Shown: one piece after another, positions 1 through 5,885 of the stretch
Numbering within the stretch: the stretch's first letter is position 1
Layout: every line of letters starts with the position of its first letter
Assembly (NCBI GenBank): GCA_024763435.1
Contig: JANTFN010000120.1
Coordinates: 1 to 5,885, forward strand
Direction of reading: 5' to 3'
Length of the DNA: 5,885 nt
Origin: Thermodesulfobacteriota bacterium
GTDB taxonomy: Bacteria; Desulfobacterota; S145-22
Notes under the pieces: model-generated
Told to the model about the DNA's origin: nothing
Databases searched by the model: none
Seen by the model: the letters and a program-made list of their open reading frames with translations, nothing else
Position numbers and translations under genes: made by a program

Positions 1-1
1 C

Positions 2-283
2 CCTGGTTCTCCCCAAGGGCATTCCGTCGCGCGTATGTCTCACGCGGAACCCGCGCTTTACACGATTCAAGTCGCCTCCTTTGTCAATAAGGAAAATGCC
101 GATATGCTGGCCGTCAAGATTGAAAACCTTGTGGAAGGCGTCTATATTGTGCTATACAGGACACATGAGACAACGTATTATCGCGTGCGGGTTGGTACAT
201 TTGATTCCAGGGAAAAAGCGGTAAAAACGGCAAAACGCCTGACGGGGCATGGATATAATGTTATTATTACAAGTTATGAATGA
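2..283 (+). CDS. SPOR-domain protein, C-terminal part (5' end cut by window edge)
   Basis: The reading frame is open from the left edge, so this is the last 93 residues of a longer protein. The ATG at 35 lacks a well-placed ribosome binding site and is probably an internal methionine. Visible residues 1-18 are a Pro/Gly/Ser/Ala-rich stretch that looks like a linker. Residues 19-90 form one SPOR domain: it opens with YTIQVASF (20-27), has the Asn-Ala pair of the first helix, a central YRVRVGTF strand (60-67), and ends with a GHGYNVII-type strand. SPOR domains bind glycan strands stripped of stem peptides and usually place proteins at the division septum, in the periplasm. The missing N-terminal part could be a membrane anchor (FtsN/DedD style) or an enzyme (RlpA or amidase style); this cannot be told from here. 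The stop codon overlaps the next start by 4 bases, indicating translational coupling to the PilZ gene. Confidence 0.88.
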   Translation, partial: PGSPQGHSVARMSHAEPALYTIQVASFVNKENADMLAVKIENLVEGVYIVLYRTHETTYYRVRVGTFDSREKAVKTAKRLTGHGYNVIITSYE

Positions 284-1401
284 CAGTATCGTCAAAACGC
301 AACCCGGCCAGCGGATGTCCCTTGAAAAAAATGGCTTATAATCTGTTTCCCATCACCTATAGTGTCAGTGTTGACAAGGGTTTTTTACGGACCGTTCAAA
401 AAACCGCGGACGCCACGGATTACAGCGCCATCCTCAATATTGGAATATGGGTTGTCCTGATTGCTGGCATTCTCGGGGGACTCATCTATCTCCTTAACCG
501 ATATCTGCTGAATCCAAACACGGCCGAACTCCCCATGGAACGGTTTGAAGTACGGGACGCCGATAAAATTCATTCCATTCTGGATGAAGCGGACGCGAGG
601 AAAAGTGTTATGGAATTGCGCATTCCTGAATACCGCTATGAGCCCTATAAATGTTCACTTCTGGATTACAGAAAAAACGAGCATACGCTGCTCGTGGAAG
701 ATCCCCCGGAACGGGGCCCGGATCACGATTTTAAGAATAAAACACTGGTCATTAACTTTGTCATCAATTACCGGGACAAACAACAGTTTTATTCCTTTAC
801 CACCCTCTCCGAAGGGATTATTCCCATCAAGATGCGTGGATTTAAACGCGCGGTTGTTCTCAGAATTCCTACGCGACTGCAGATCAGGCAACGGCGAAAC
901 GCGGTGAGGATCGAGCCGCCACTCGATTATGAAACCATGGCGGATTTAGTCAGAAACAACCGTTATCATGCCGTTCCAATAGAAGATATTGAACTCTCAG
1001 AGGAACTTCGAATCGACGATATCAGCCGCGATGGTATGAAACTGACCTATCAAAAAGGGAGTGCCTTAGAGGGCCTCAAAAAGGGAGACACGTTCGCGAT
1101 TCGCTTTTACCTGAACCCCGTGGGACTTGGCCTGGACACAAAGACGAATGACTATATTTTTACCGAAGTCGAGGTCATGCATAACCAGTTAAAACGTGGA
1201 AAAACGCTTCTTATGGGGGTGCGGTTTACGCGGCGGGGAACGATTAAGGAGGATAAGTTATTTTTTGAGAGGCTTCAGTCTCTTACCAACGATGATATTC
1301 ACAAATGGGTCACCGCCCTCTATGCTCGTCAGCTTCGCCGTGAAAAGGGGCTGGAACGGAAACGTTTCGAATATATGGAAACAGAAGAAGAGCCTGAATA
1401 A
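280..1401 (+). CDS. Membrane-anchored PilZ-domain protein with YcgR-like N-terminal half (c-di-GMP receptor)
   Basis: A 373-residue protein with one transmembrane segment at about residues 50-72 (from ILNIGIWVVL to the LLNRYLL end), then a beta-rich region (about 110-198) resembling the YcgR N-terminal domain, then a PilZ domain (about 200-335). The c-di-GMP-binding residues are present: the RRxxxR motif (Arg205, Arg206, Arg210, read as RRNAVR) and the DxSxxG motif (Asp247, Ser249, Gly252). The protein should therefore bind c-di-GMP. YcgR-type proteins act on motility or on envelope and polysaccharide export; the target here is unknown. The C-terminus is a charged helix (about 338-373) ending in a Glu-rich tail. 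The ATG at 280 overlaps the SPOR gene stop (ATGA) and has no clear Shine-Dalgarno sequence. An in-frame ATG at 331 (residue 18) is an alternative start. The PilZ domain must be cytoplasmic to meet c-di-GMP, which places the N-terminal ~50 residues outside. No flagellar gene is seen nearby. Confidence 0.87.
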   Translation: MTVSSKRNPASGCPLKKMAYNLFPITYSVSVDKGFLRTVQKTADATDYSAILNIGIWVVLIAGILGGLIYLLNRYLLNPNTAELPMERFEVRDADKIHSILDEADARKSVMELRIPEYRYEPYKCSLLDYRKNEHTLLVEDPPERGPDHDFKNKTLVINFVINYRDKQQFYSFTTLSEGIIPIKMRGFKRAVVLRIPTRLQIRQRRNAVRIEPPLDYETMADLVRNNRYHAVPIEDIELSEELRIDDISRDGMKLTYQKGSALEGLKKGDTFAIRFYLNPVGLGLDTKTNDYIFTEVEVMHNQLKRGKTLLMGVRFTRRGTIKEDKLFFERLQSLTNDDIHKWVTALYARQLRREKGLERKRFEYMETEEEPE

Positions 1402-1405
1402 CACC

Positions 1406-3130
1406 GTGCCGCATACAAGGATTCAGGAACAGATATCCCTGGAAACCTGCCTGAAAAAAATTGACCATCAGGGATACAAACGCTACAGGGAACTCCAGGG
1501 AATTTACCGATTTTCGGGGTTTATCCTCGCTGTTGATCATGTTCAGGGAGATCCCTTTGCGGCGCCCTCCAGAATCTGCGCGACTATTCCGTTCGGGGAC
1601 AAAATTCCGCCGGATTTCATGAACACATCTGCGGGAAAAACCGCTGTTGAAGATTTTCTGGGACGACGTTTCAGACATTTCAAAACCCTCATTGCCAAAG
1701 GCTCAAGTGGTATGGGGAAAAGCGGCTTAATTGATATTGATTCCGGCGGCCAGACGATTTTGAAACGCAATGCCGTTGTCATAAAAAATGGCACGGCTGA
1801 ATTTCGGTTCGTTGTCGGCCTCCCGGCAGCCGGCCGCACAATCCTGGGGAAGGAAGCGGCCGCTATTTTTATGGAGGAAATCCCCGAAATCCTCTCGCGA
1901 ACCATGGATATTCCCCTTAAAGATTTGAGGTTATTTGTAAATACACTGGCAGACCAGGAAACCCTTCGGGCATCTCTTAAGGCAAAAGGGCTGGTGGCCT
2001 TTATCGTGGACCATGCCATCCTGCCGAGGAAAAGCGGCATTGACGACCGCCCTCTGGAAAAAGACGCCGTTCCCTTTGTTTCACCTGAATCGTTGCGGGT
2101 CCACATTCAAACCCCTAACAGCGGTGAAATAACCGGCATGGGCATCCCGAAAGGGGTTACGCTCATCGTGGGCGGGGGATTTCACGGTAAATCTACCTTG
2201 CTGAATGCCCTCCAATCAGGGATTTACAATCATATCCCGGGAGACGGCAGGGAACGGGTCGTCAGCCTTCCCGATGCCCTGAAGATACGGGCTGCTGATG
2301 GCAGATTTGTTGAAAAGGTTAATATTTCTCCCTTTATTTCCAACCTCCCTTTCAAAAGAGATACCGAGTGTTTTTCCACGGACAACGCGAGCGGCAGTAC
2401 CTCGCAGGCAGCCGGTATTATGGAAGCGCTGGAGGCGGGGACCAAAGTTCTGCTAATGGATGAAGATACCTCAGCATCCAATTTTATGATAAGGGATGAA
2501 AGGATGCAGTCCCTTGTCCCGAAAGAGAAAGAACCTATTACGCCTTTCGTGGACAAAATCAGGCAGCTTTACAAGGAACACGGGATCTCCAGTATCCTGG
2601 TTATGGGCGGATCGGGGGATTATTTTGAAGTCGCGGATACGGTTATCATGATGGACGCCTATCATCCAAAAGATGTCAGCCAAAAGGCGCGGGAAATTGT
2701 CCGGCTTTTCCCCTCCCATCGAGCCCGTGAAGGCGGTGAATCTTTTGGAATTTTCCGGCATCGTATCCCATTAAAAAGCTCCTTTAACCCCTCACGCGGA
2801 AAAAGGGATGTTAAAATTGACGCAAAAGGGCTGAAGACCCTCCTTTTCGGCCGCACACTCATTGACCTTTCCGACATGGAACAACTCGCCGACCTTTCAC
2901 AAACGCGAAGCATCGGGTATATTATCCATTATGTTGCGAAACACACCCTCAACACCACGACTTCCCTGACAGAGGCCATTAATCAGGCCTTTGATGACCT
3001 CTCAAAAAATGGGCTCGACGTCCTGCTGCCCTTTCGCGTCGGGAATCTTGCCCTCCCCAGGCCCCTGGAAGTTATCCAGGCTATCAACAGAATGCGAACC
3101 CTTAAAATCGCACAAGCTGACTGGAGGTAA
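1406..3130 (+). CDS. ABC-class P-loop ATPase (COG3044 type), function unknown
   Basis: A 574-residue soluble protein when started at GTG 1406, 4 bases after the PilZ stop. The frame is open upstream to 1196, but that part lies over the PilZ gene and does not look like protein of this family. No in-frame ATG occurs near the true N-terminus, so GTG is the best choice; the nearest Shine-Dalgarno-like sequence (GAAGAG, ending 1392) is rather far away. Features: an N-terminal domain with a Gly/Lys-rich family motif (SGMGKSGLID, about 101-110); Walker A GGGFHGKST (256-264, Lys262); a signature-like SGSTSQ (329-334); Walker B VLLMDED (348-354), with Glu353 the likely catalytic base, followed by TSASNFMIRD; and VMGGSGDY (399-406) where ABC proteins usually carry the His switch. 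There are no membrane segments and no transporter partner. This is the 'predicted ATPase of the ABC class' family. From memory, the trypanosome mitochondrial RNA-editing factor MRB1590 belongs to the same family, hinting at nucleic-acid binding. The bacterial role is not established. Confidence 0.88.
   Translation: MPHTRIQEQISLETCLKKIDHQGYKRYRELQGIYRFSGFILAVDHVQGDPFAAPSRICATIPFGDKIPPDFMNTSAGKTAVEDFLGRRFRHFKTLIAKGSSGMGKSGLIDIDSGGQTILKRNAVVIKNGTAEFRFVVGLPAAGRTILGKEAAAIFMEEIPEILSRTMDIPLKDLRLFVNTLADQETLRASLKAKGLVAFIVDHAILPRKSGIDDRPLEKDAVPFVSPESLRVHIQTPNSGEITGMGIPKGVTLIVGGGFHGKSTLLNALQSGIYNHIPGDGRERVVSLPDALKIRAADGRFVEKVNISPFISNLPFKRDTECFSTDNASGSTSQAAGIMEALEAGTKVLLMDEDTSASNFMIRDERMQSLVPKEKEPITPFVDKIRQLYKEHGISSILVMGGSGDYFEVADTVIMMDAYHPKDVSQKAREIVRLFPSHRAREGGESFGIFRHRIPLKSSFNPSRGKRDVKIDAKGLKTLLFGRTLIDLSDMEQLADLSQTRSIGYIIHYVAKHTLNTTTSLTEAINQAFDDLSKNGLDVLLPFRVGNLALPRPLEVIQAINRMRTLKIAQADWR
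3123..3127 (+). promoter_or_regulatory. Ribosome binding site of purC
   Basis: GGAGG, 5 bases before the purC ATG. It lies within the last codons of the ATPase gene, so ribosomes finishing that gene are delivered to the purC start. It is the strongest Shine-Dalgarno sequence in the window and fixes the purC start. Confidence 0.85.
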
Positions 3131-3132
3131 AC

Positions 3133-4017
3133 ATGCAGACAAACGTGTTGTATCAAACAGAATTCCCCGGGTTAACCCTTCTGTCGCGCGGAAAGGTCCG
3201 GGATATGTACGATCTGGGAGATTCTCTCCTGATGGTCGCCACGGACCGGGTATCAGCCTTTGACGTCGTTATGGCGCAACCCATTCCCGGAAAAGGAAAA
3301 ATTCTGACACAACTGACCCTCTACTGGTTGAATCATATTTCGGACCTCGTGAATACCCACCTTATTTCCGCGGATGTGGCAACATTTCCGGAGGCCTGCC
3401 AGCCATACAAATCTATCCTGAAAGATCGGTCTCTGTGGGTCAAAAAGGCCACGCCTGTCCCTTTTGAATGTGTCGTCAGGGGATACCTTGCGGGATCAGG
3501 CTGGAAGGAATACAGGGAAAATGGCAGGATCTGCGGTATTCCGCTCCCCGATGGGCTCCGCGAAAGTGAAAAACTTGAATCCCCTGTTTTTACGCCGGCA
3601 ACCAAAGCGGAGGAAGGAGCACACGATGAAAATGTCTCCTTCAGGGTCATGGTCAAGGCGCTTGGCGAAAAAACAGCGATGATTCTGAAGGACCTGAGCC
3701 TGAAGCTCTACAACCGGGCGCGGGATATCGCCGAAAAAAAGGGGATTATTCTTGCCGACACAAAAATGGAATTCGGCTTTCTGAACGGAGATATTATTCT
3801 CATTGATGAGCTTTTAACCCCCGACTCTTCCCGGTTCTGGCCGGCTGATACCTATGAACCGGGGCGTCCGCAGAAAAGCTATGACAAACAGTTTCTCCGG
3901 GATTACCTGGAGGGGCTGACATGGGACAAAACGCCTCCGCCCCCGGTTATTCCGGAAGATATTATTAAAAAAACACGTCAGAAATATGAAGAGGCCTTTC
4001 AGCGCCTTGCCGGATAA
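3133..4017 (+). CDS. purC: Phosphoribosylaminoimidazole-succinocarboxamide synthase (SAICAR synthase)
   Basis: Catalyses the ATP-dependent joining of L-aspartate to CAIR to give SAICAR, a late step toward IMP in de novo purine synthesis; cytosolic. At 294 residues it is of the long form (the E. coli enzyme is about 237). Motifs in order: the N-terminal GKVRDMYD (20-27), which belongs to the ATP-binding region; DRVSAFD (38-44); the first family signature VPFECVVRGYLAGS (109-122); the EEGAHDENVSF region (160-170); the second signature LADTKMEFG (208-216); and DELLTPDSSRFW (225-236). All look intact, so the enzyme should be active. The start is fixed by the GGAGG 5 bases upstream. It lies 2 bases after the ATPase gene and 39 bases before the methyltransferase gene, with no other purine gene in the window, so it is separated from any pur operon. 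No PurR-type operator or purine riboswitch was seen directly upstream, since the space is coding. Confidence 0.97.
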   Translation: MQTNVLYQTEFPGLTLLSRGKVRDMYDLGDSLLMVATDRVSAFDVVMAQPIPGKGKILTQLTLYWLNHISDLVNTHLISADVATFPEACQPYKSILKDRSLWVKKATPVPFECVVRGYLAGSGWKEYRENGRICGIPLPDGLRESEKLESPVFTPATKAEEGAHDENVSFRVMVKALGEKTAMILKDLSLKLYNRARDIAEKKGIILADTKMEFGFLNGDIILIDELLTPDSSRFWPADTYEPGRPQKSYDKQFLRDYLEGLTWDKTPPPPVIPEDIIKKTRQKYEEAFQRLAG

Positions 4018-4046
4018 TTTACAACCTTCTAAGCCCCTCGGGGATC

Positions 4047-4050
4047 AGGA
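4047..4050 (+). promoter_or_regulatory. Ribosome binding site of the methyltransferase gene
   Basis: AGGA, 6 bases before the ATG at 4057, in the short gap after purC. This gap is the only one longer than 4 bases in the window. It supports the ATG at 4057 as the start. Confidence 0.6.
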
Positions 4051-4056
4051 AAACCA

Positions 4057-5388
4057 ATGAAAGATGATACACTCAACGTCCAGGCCCTAATGGATGAGAT
4101 AAAACAGCGGGTTCAGGAACGTATTAAAAAAGGGGATTTCAACGAGGCAGAAATCCAGAATGTCAGGGACATGTCTCTGACAATTCCCCCTAATGTAGAA
4201 GACCTGCTGGAGGAAATCAAGTCGCTTTCCGCGTCATTTGACACCCTTCTCGCGCCGCTCAACGATTTATGGGCACCCCACAAGGCCCTTCCCCGACCGG
4301 GGTTCAAGGGGAAAATATTTACCCTGATTCAAAAAATGCTGTCTCCCCTGACAAAAATCGTGTTTCAAACGCAGGCAGCCTTCAACGCGCAGGTCGTCCA
4401 ATCCCTCAACGAGCTGAAAGTCTATCTTGCGAGGACCATCGACCTGTCAACCAACCTGGCTTATCGCCATTACCTCAATAAGCTTAAAAGAGACCTTGAT
4501 GGCATCAAGGAGACCCAGCAGCGGCTGTTCAGCGTAAACCTCAAGATCATGGAGCAGCAGAAAAATCTCCGGAAGGATTTGCGCCGGCACCGGGAAGAAC
4601 GCTATCCGGGAGGGCTTTTGGAAATACCTGTTCCTCACGAAACATCCCGCGCCGGAAAAACGGGAGAAGACGCCGCCTCATTAGACGCCCTTTATCTATC
4701 ATTCGAGGACCTTCACCGGGGAAACAGGGCGGAAATCAAGGAAAGGCAAAAAAACTACCTGCCGTTTTTCAAGGGATGCACAAGGGTCCTGGATATTGGG
4801 TGTGGACGCGGGGAATTTTTAGAGGCCCTGAAAGAAACCGGCATATCCGCGCTGGGGATCGATATTAATCCCGCCATGATCACCGCCTGCCGCGCGGCGG
4901 GACTTGACGTGGAACAGGACGACGGGCTCCAGCATTTGTCAGAACGGCCGGCCGGTCATTACGACGGTATCTTCTGCGCGCAGGTCGTGGAACACCTCAC
5001 CTGGCCCCAGATACTGACGCTCCTGAAAACCGCCTTCGAAAAACTCCCTGATAACGGAAGGCTCCTCATGGAAACCATTAATCCCCAATGCCTGTCCACG
5101 TTCAGCGGCCTGTTCTACCTCGACCCCACGCACGTCAATCCCGTTCATCCTTTAACGCTGCAATTCGCCTGCCAGGCCGTGGGGTTTAACGCCGCTGAGA
5201 TTCTTTATTCTTCGCCTATTCCAGACGAGATGAAACTTCGGGAAGTAGATTTTTTTCGGAGGATCGGAGACGTTTCGGATAAGTTTATCAATGTCATGAA
5301 CAACAACATCCTCCAGCTCAACGAACTTCTCTACGCCCCTCAGGATTACGCGATTATGGCCGTCAAAGGAAACGCCGCTCAGGTATGA
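4057..5388 (+). CDS. SAM-dependent class I methyltransferase with long N-terminal coiled-coil region, likely surface-polysaccharide related
   Basis: A 443-residue protein. The first ~190 residues are helical: a start of the 'NVQALMDEIKQRVQ' type (7-20), which I recall from proteins of bacterial polysaccharide clusters, a middle part with GFKGKIFTLIQ and QAAFN (82-110), then a regular coiled coil (about 136-178). The methyltransferase domain (about 215-390) has SAM motif I VLDIGCGRGEF (244-254), the acidic ribose-binding residue in GIDIN (Asp269), a VVEHL motif (310-314) and DPTHVNPVHP (356-365). The last two are typical of methyltransferases that modify or cap O-antigen-like chains. No signal peptide or clear membrane helix is seen, so it is cytoplasmic or peripheral. 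It is probably co-translated with the following glycosyltransferase (ATGA overlap). The substrate is inferred only: a sugar, or a phosphate on the growing glycan. No kinase domain follows, unlike E. coli WbdD. The fold assignment is firm, the role moderate. Confidence 0.87.
   Translation: MKDDTLNVQALMDEIKQRVQERIKKGDFNEAEIQNVRDMSLTIPPNVEDLLEEIKSLSASFDTLLAPLNDLWAPHKALPRPGFKGKIFTLIQKMLSPLTKIVFQTQAAFNAQVVQSLNELKVYLARTIDLSTNLAYRHYLNKLKRDLDGIKETQQRLFSVNLKIMEQQKNLRKDLRRHREERYPGGLLEIPVPHETSRAGKTGEDAASLDALYLSFEDLHRGNRAEIKERQKNYLPFFKGCTRVLDIGCGRGEFLEALKETGISALGIDINPAMITACRAAGLDVEQDDGLQHLSERPAGHYDGIFCAQVVEHLTWPQILTLLKTAFEKLPDNGRLLMETINPQCLSTFSGLFYLDPTHVNPVHPLTLQFACQAVGFNAAEILYSSPIPDEMKLREVDFFRRIGDVSDKFINVMNNNILQLNELLYAPQDYAIMAVKGNAAQV
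4474..4581 (+). other. Coiled-coil segment within the methyltransferase (residues 140-175)
   Basis: Reading a/d heptad positions by eye from Leu140 gives L140, L143, L147, I150, Q154, L157, N161, I164, Q168, L171, L175, an unbroken 3-4 spacing over five heptads. The flanking positions are mostly Lys, Arg, Glu, Asp and Gln. Buried Asn and Gln at a positions are common in parallel dimeric or trimeric coiled coils. It ends in a basic run (RRHREER, 176-182), and a flexible linker then leads to the catalytic domain. Confidence 0.7.
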
Positions 5389-5885
5389 AGTGGTATTTTG
5401 TTATTCCCTGGTATGGAACAAATATCCCCGGCGGGGCGGAAGCGGAATGCCGCGGCGCGGCAACCCATCTGAAACAGGCCGGCGTGGATGTTGAAATCCT
5501 GACTACGACCATCGGAAGTTTCATGTCAGACTGGTCCAAGAACGCCTGTGAACCCGGATTATATGAGGAAGAAGGCCTCCCGGTTCACCGATTTGGCGTC
5601 AACCCGACTCACCGCGATGTCTTCGGGTATATTAATGATTGCCTGCTTCGGAAAGAAAAAATCACCCCGGATGAAGAAACATATTTTTTCGACGAGATGT
5701 TGCGGTCAGACGGCCTCTTTGATTTCATCGAGAGGAATGACAAATCGGGCATTTTTATCTTTATCCCCTACCTCTTTACCACAACCATCCGGGGTGCCCT
5801 GATTCACCCGGAGAGGTCACTCCTGCTCCCCTGCCTCCATGATGAGCCCTATGCCACCCTGTCAAAAACACGGGAGGTCTTTGAA
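5385..5885 (+). CDS. Family 4 glycosyltransferase, N-terminal part (3' end cut by window edge)
   Basis: The frame is open from ATG 5385 to the right edge (167 residues, no stop), so only the N-terminal, acceptor-binding half is present. It starts with a beta strand, MKWYFVIPWYG, followed by GGAEAECRGAA (16-26), the glycine-rich loop and first helix typical of GT4 (GT-B fold) enzymes, then a VEILTT strand (about 38-43) and LPCLHDEPYA (148-157), also usual in this family. The C-terminal domain with the EX7E-type nucleotide-sugar site lies outside the window. The sugar donor and acceptor cannot be told. The start overlaps the methyltransferase stop by 4 bases (ATGA), so the two are translationally coupled and probably act on the same glycan. 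The Shine-Dalgarno sequence is weak (AGG just before the start), as expected for a coupled gene. Confidence 0.88.
   Translation, partial: MKWYFVIPWYGTNIPGGAEAECRGAATHLKQAGVDVEILTTTIGSFMSDWSKNACEPGLYEEEGLPVHRFGVNPTHRDVFGYINDCLLRKEKITPDEETYFFDEMLRSDGLFDFIERNDKSGIFIFIPYLFTTTIRGALIHPERSLLLPCLHDEPYATLSKTREVFE

Noticed and set aside
337..342. Perfect TATAAT hexamer inside the PilZ gene
   Set aside because: No -35-like hexamer at 16-18 bases upstream, and it is within coding sequence; likely chance.
371..376. TTGACA hexamer inside the PilZ gene
   Set aside because: No -10-like sequence at the proper distance downstream.
1196..1405. Upstream in-frame extension of the ATPase frame, overlapping the PilZ gene
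   Set aside because: It lies in another frame over well-supported PilZ coding sequence, and its translation does not look like this family. A PilZ-ATPase frameshift fusion is not supported because both genes have proper ends and no slippery site was seen.
1543..2106. Long reverse-strand open frame opposite the ATPase gene
   Set aside because: Its translation is Arg/Ser/Pro-rich without any recognisable domain, while the + strand carries clear family motifs; an antisense shadow. The other reverse-strand frames are the same.
4034..4043. CCCC-TC-GGGG inverted repeat between purC and the methyltransferase gene
   Set aside because: At most a 3-4 bp stem with a very small loop and no following T-run, so it is not a credible terminator.
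5548..5802. Open frame of 84 codons inside the glycosyltransferase region
   Set aside because: The overlapping frame from 5385 gives clear GT4 motifs and continues to the edge; this one is an out-of-frame shadow.

Overview
The window is a densely coding stretch of bacterial chromosome with moderate GC content. It holds six genes, all on the + strand and head to tail, and no RNA gene, mobile element or CRISPR array. Codon use looks even throughout. The long form of PurC, the COG3044-type ATPase and the methyltransferase/GT4 pair would fit a Gram-negative deltaproteobacterium-like organism (Desulfobacterota in the broad sense). That placement is a weak inference from gene style, not from a marker gene.

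Left part (about 1-1401): the C-terminal end of a SPOR-domain protein, cut by the window edge, overlaps by 4 bases (ATGA) a membrane-anchored PilZ protein. The PilZ protein has a YcgR-like N-terminal half and carries the c-di-GMP-binding residues. The pair suggests cell-envelope functions, one binding peptidoglycan and one sensing c-di-GMP.

Middle part (about 1406-4017): a soluble 'ABC-class predicted ATPase' (COG3044 type), best started at a GTG 4 bases after the PilZ stop. Two bases after it comes purC, encoding SAICAR synthase of purine biosynthesis, with a strong GGAGG ribosome binding site.

Right part (about 4057-5885): after a 38-base gap comes a class I SAM-dependent methyltransferase with a long N-terminal region and a regular coiled coil. 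It overlaps by 4 bases (ATGA) a family 4 glycosyltransferase that runs off the right edge. This pair looks like the beginning of a surface-polysaccharide (O-antigen or capsule type) gene cluster.

No convincing promoter or terminator was seen inside the window, so all six genes may be cotranscribed. No clearly new system is evident. The most interesting points are the uncharacterised ATPase next to purC, the c-di-GMP receptor joined to a SPOR protein, and the methyltransferase whose architecture recalls chain-terminating, chain-length-setting enzymes.
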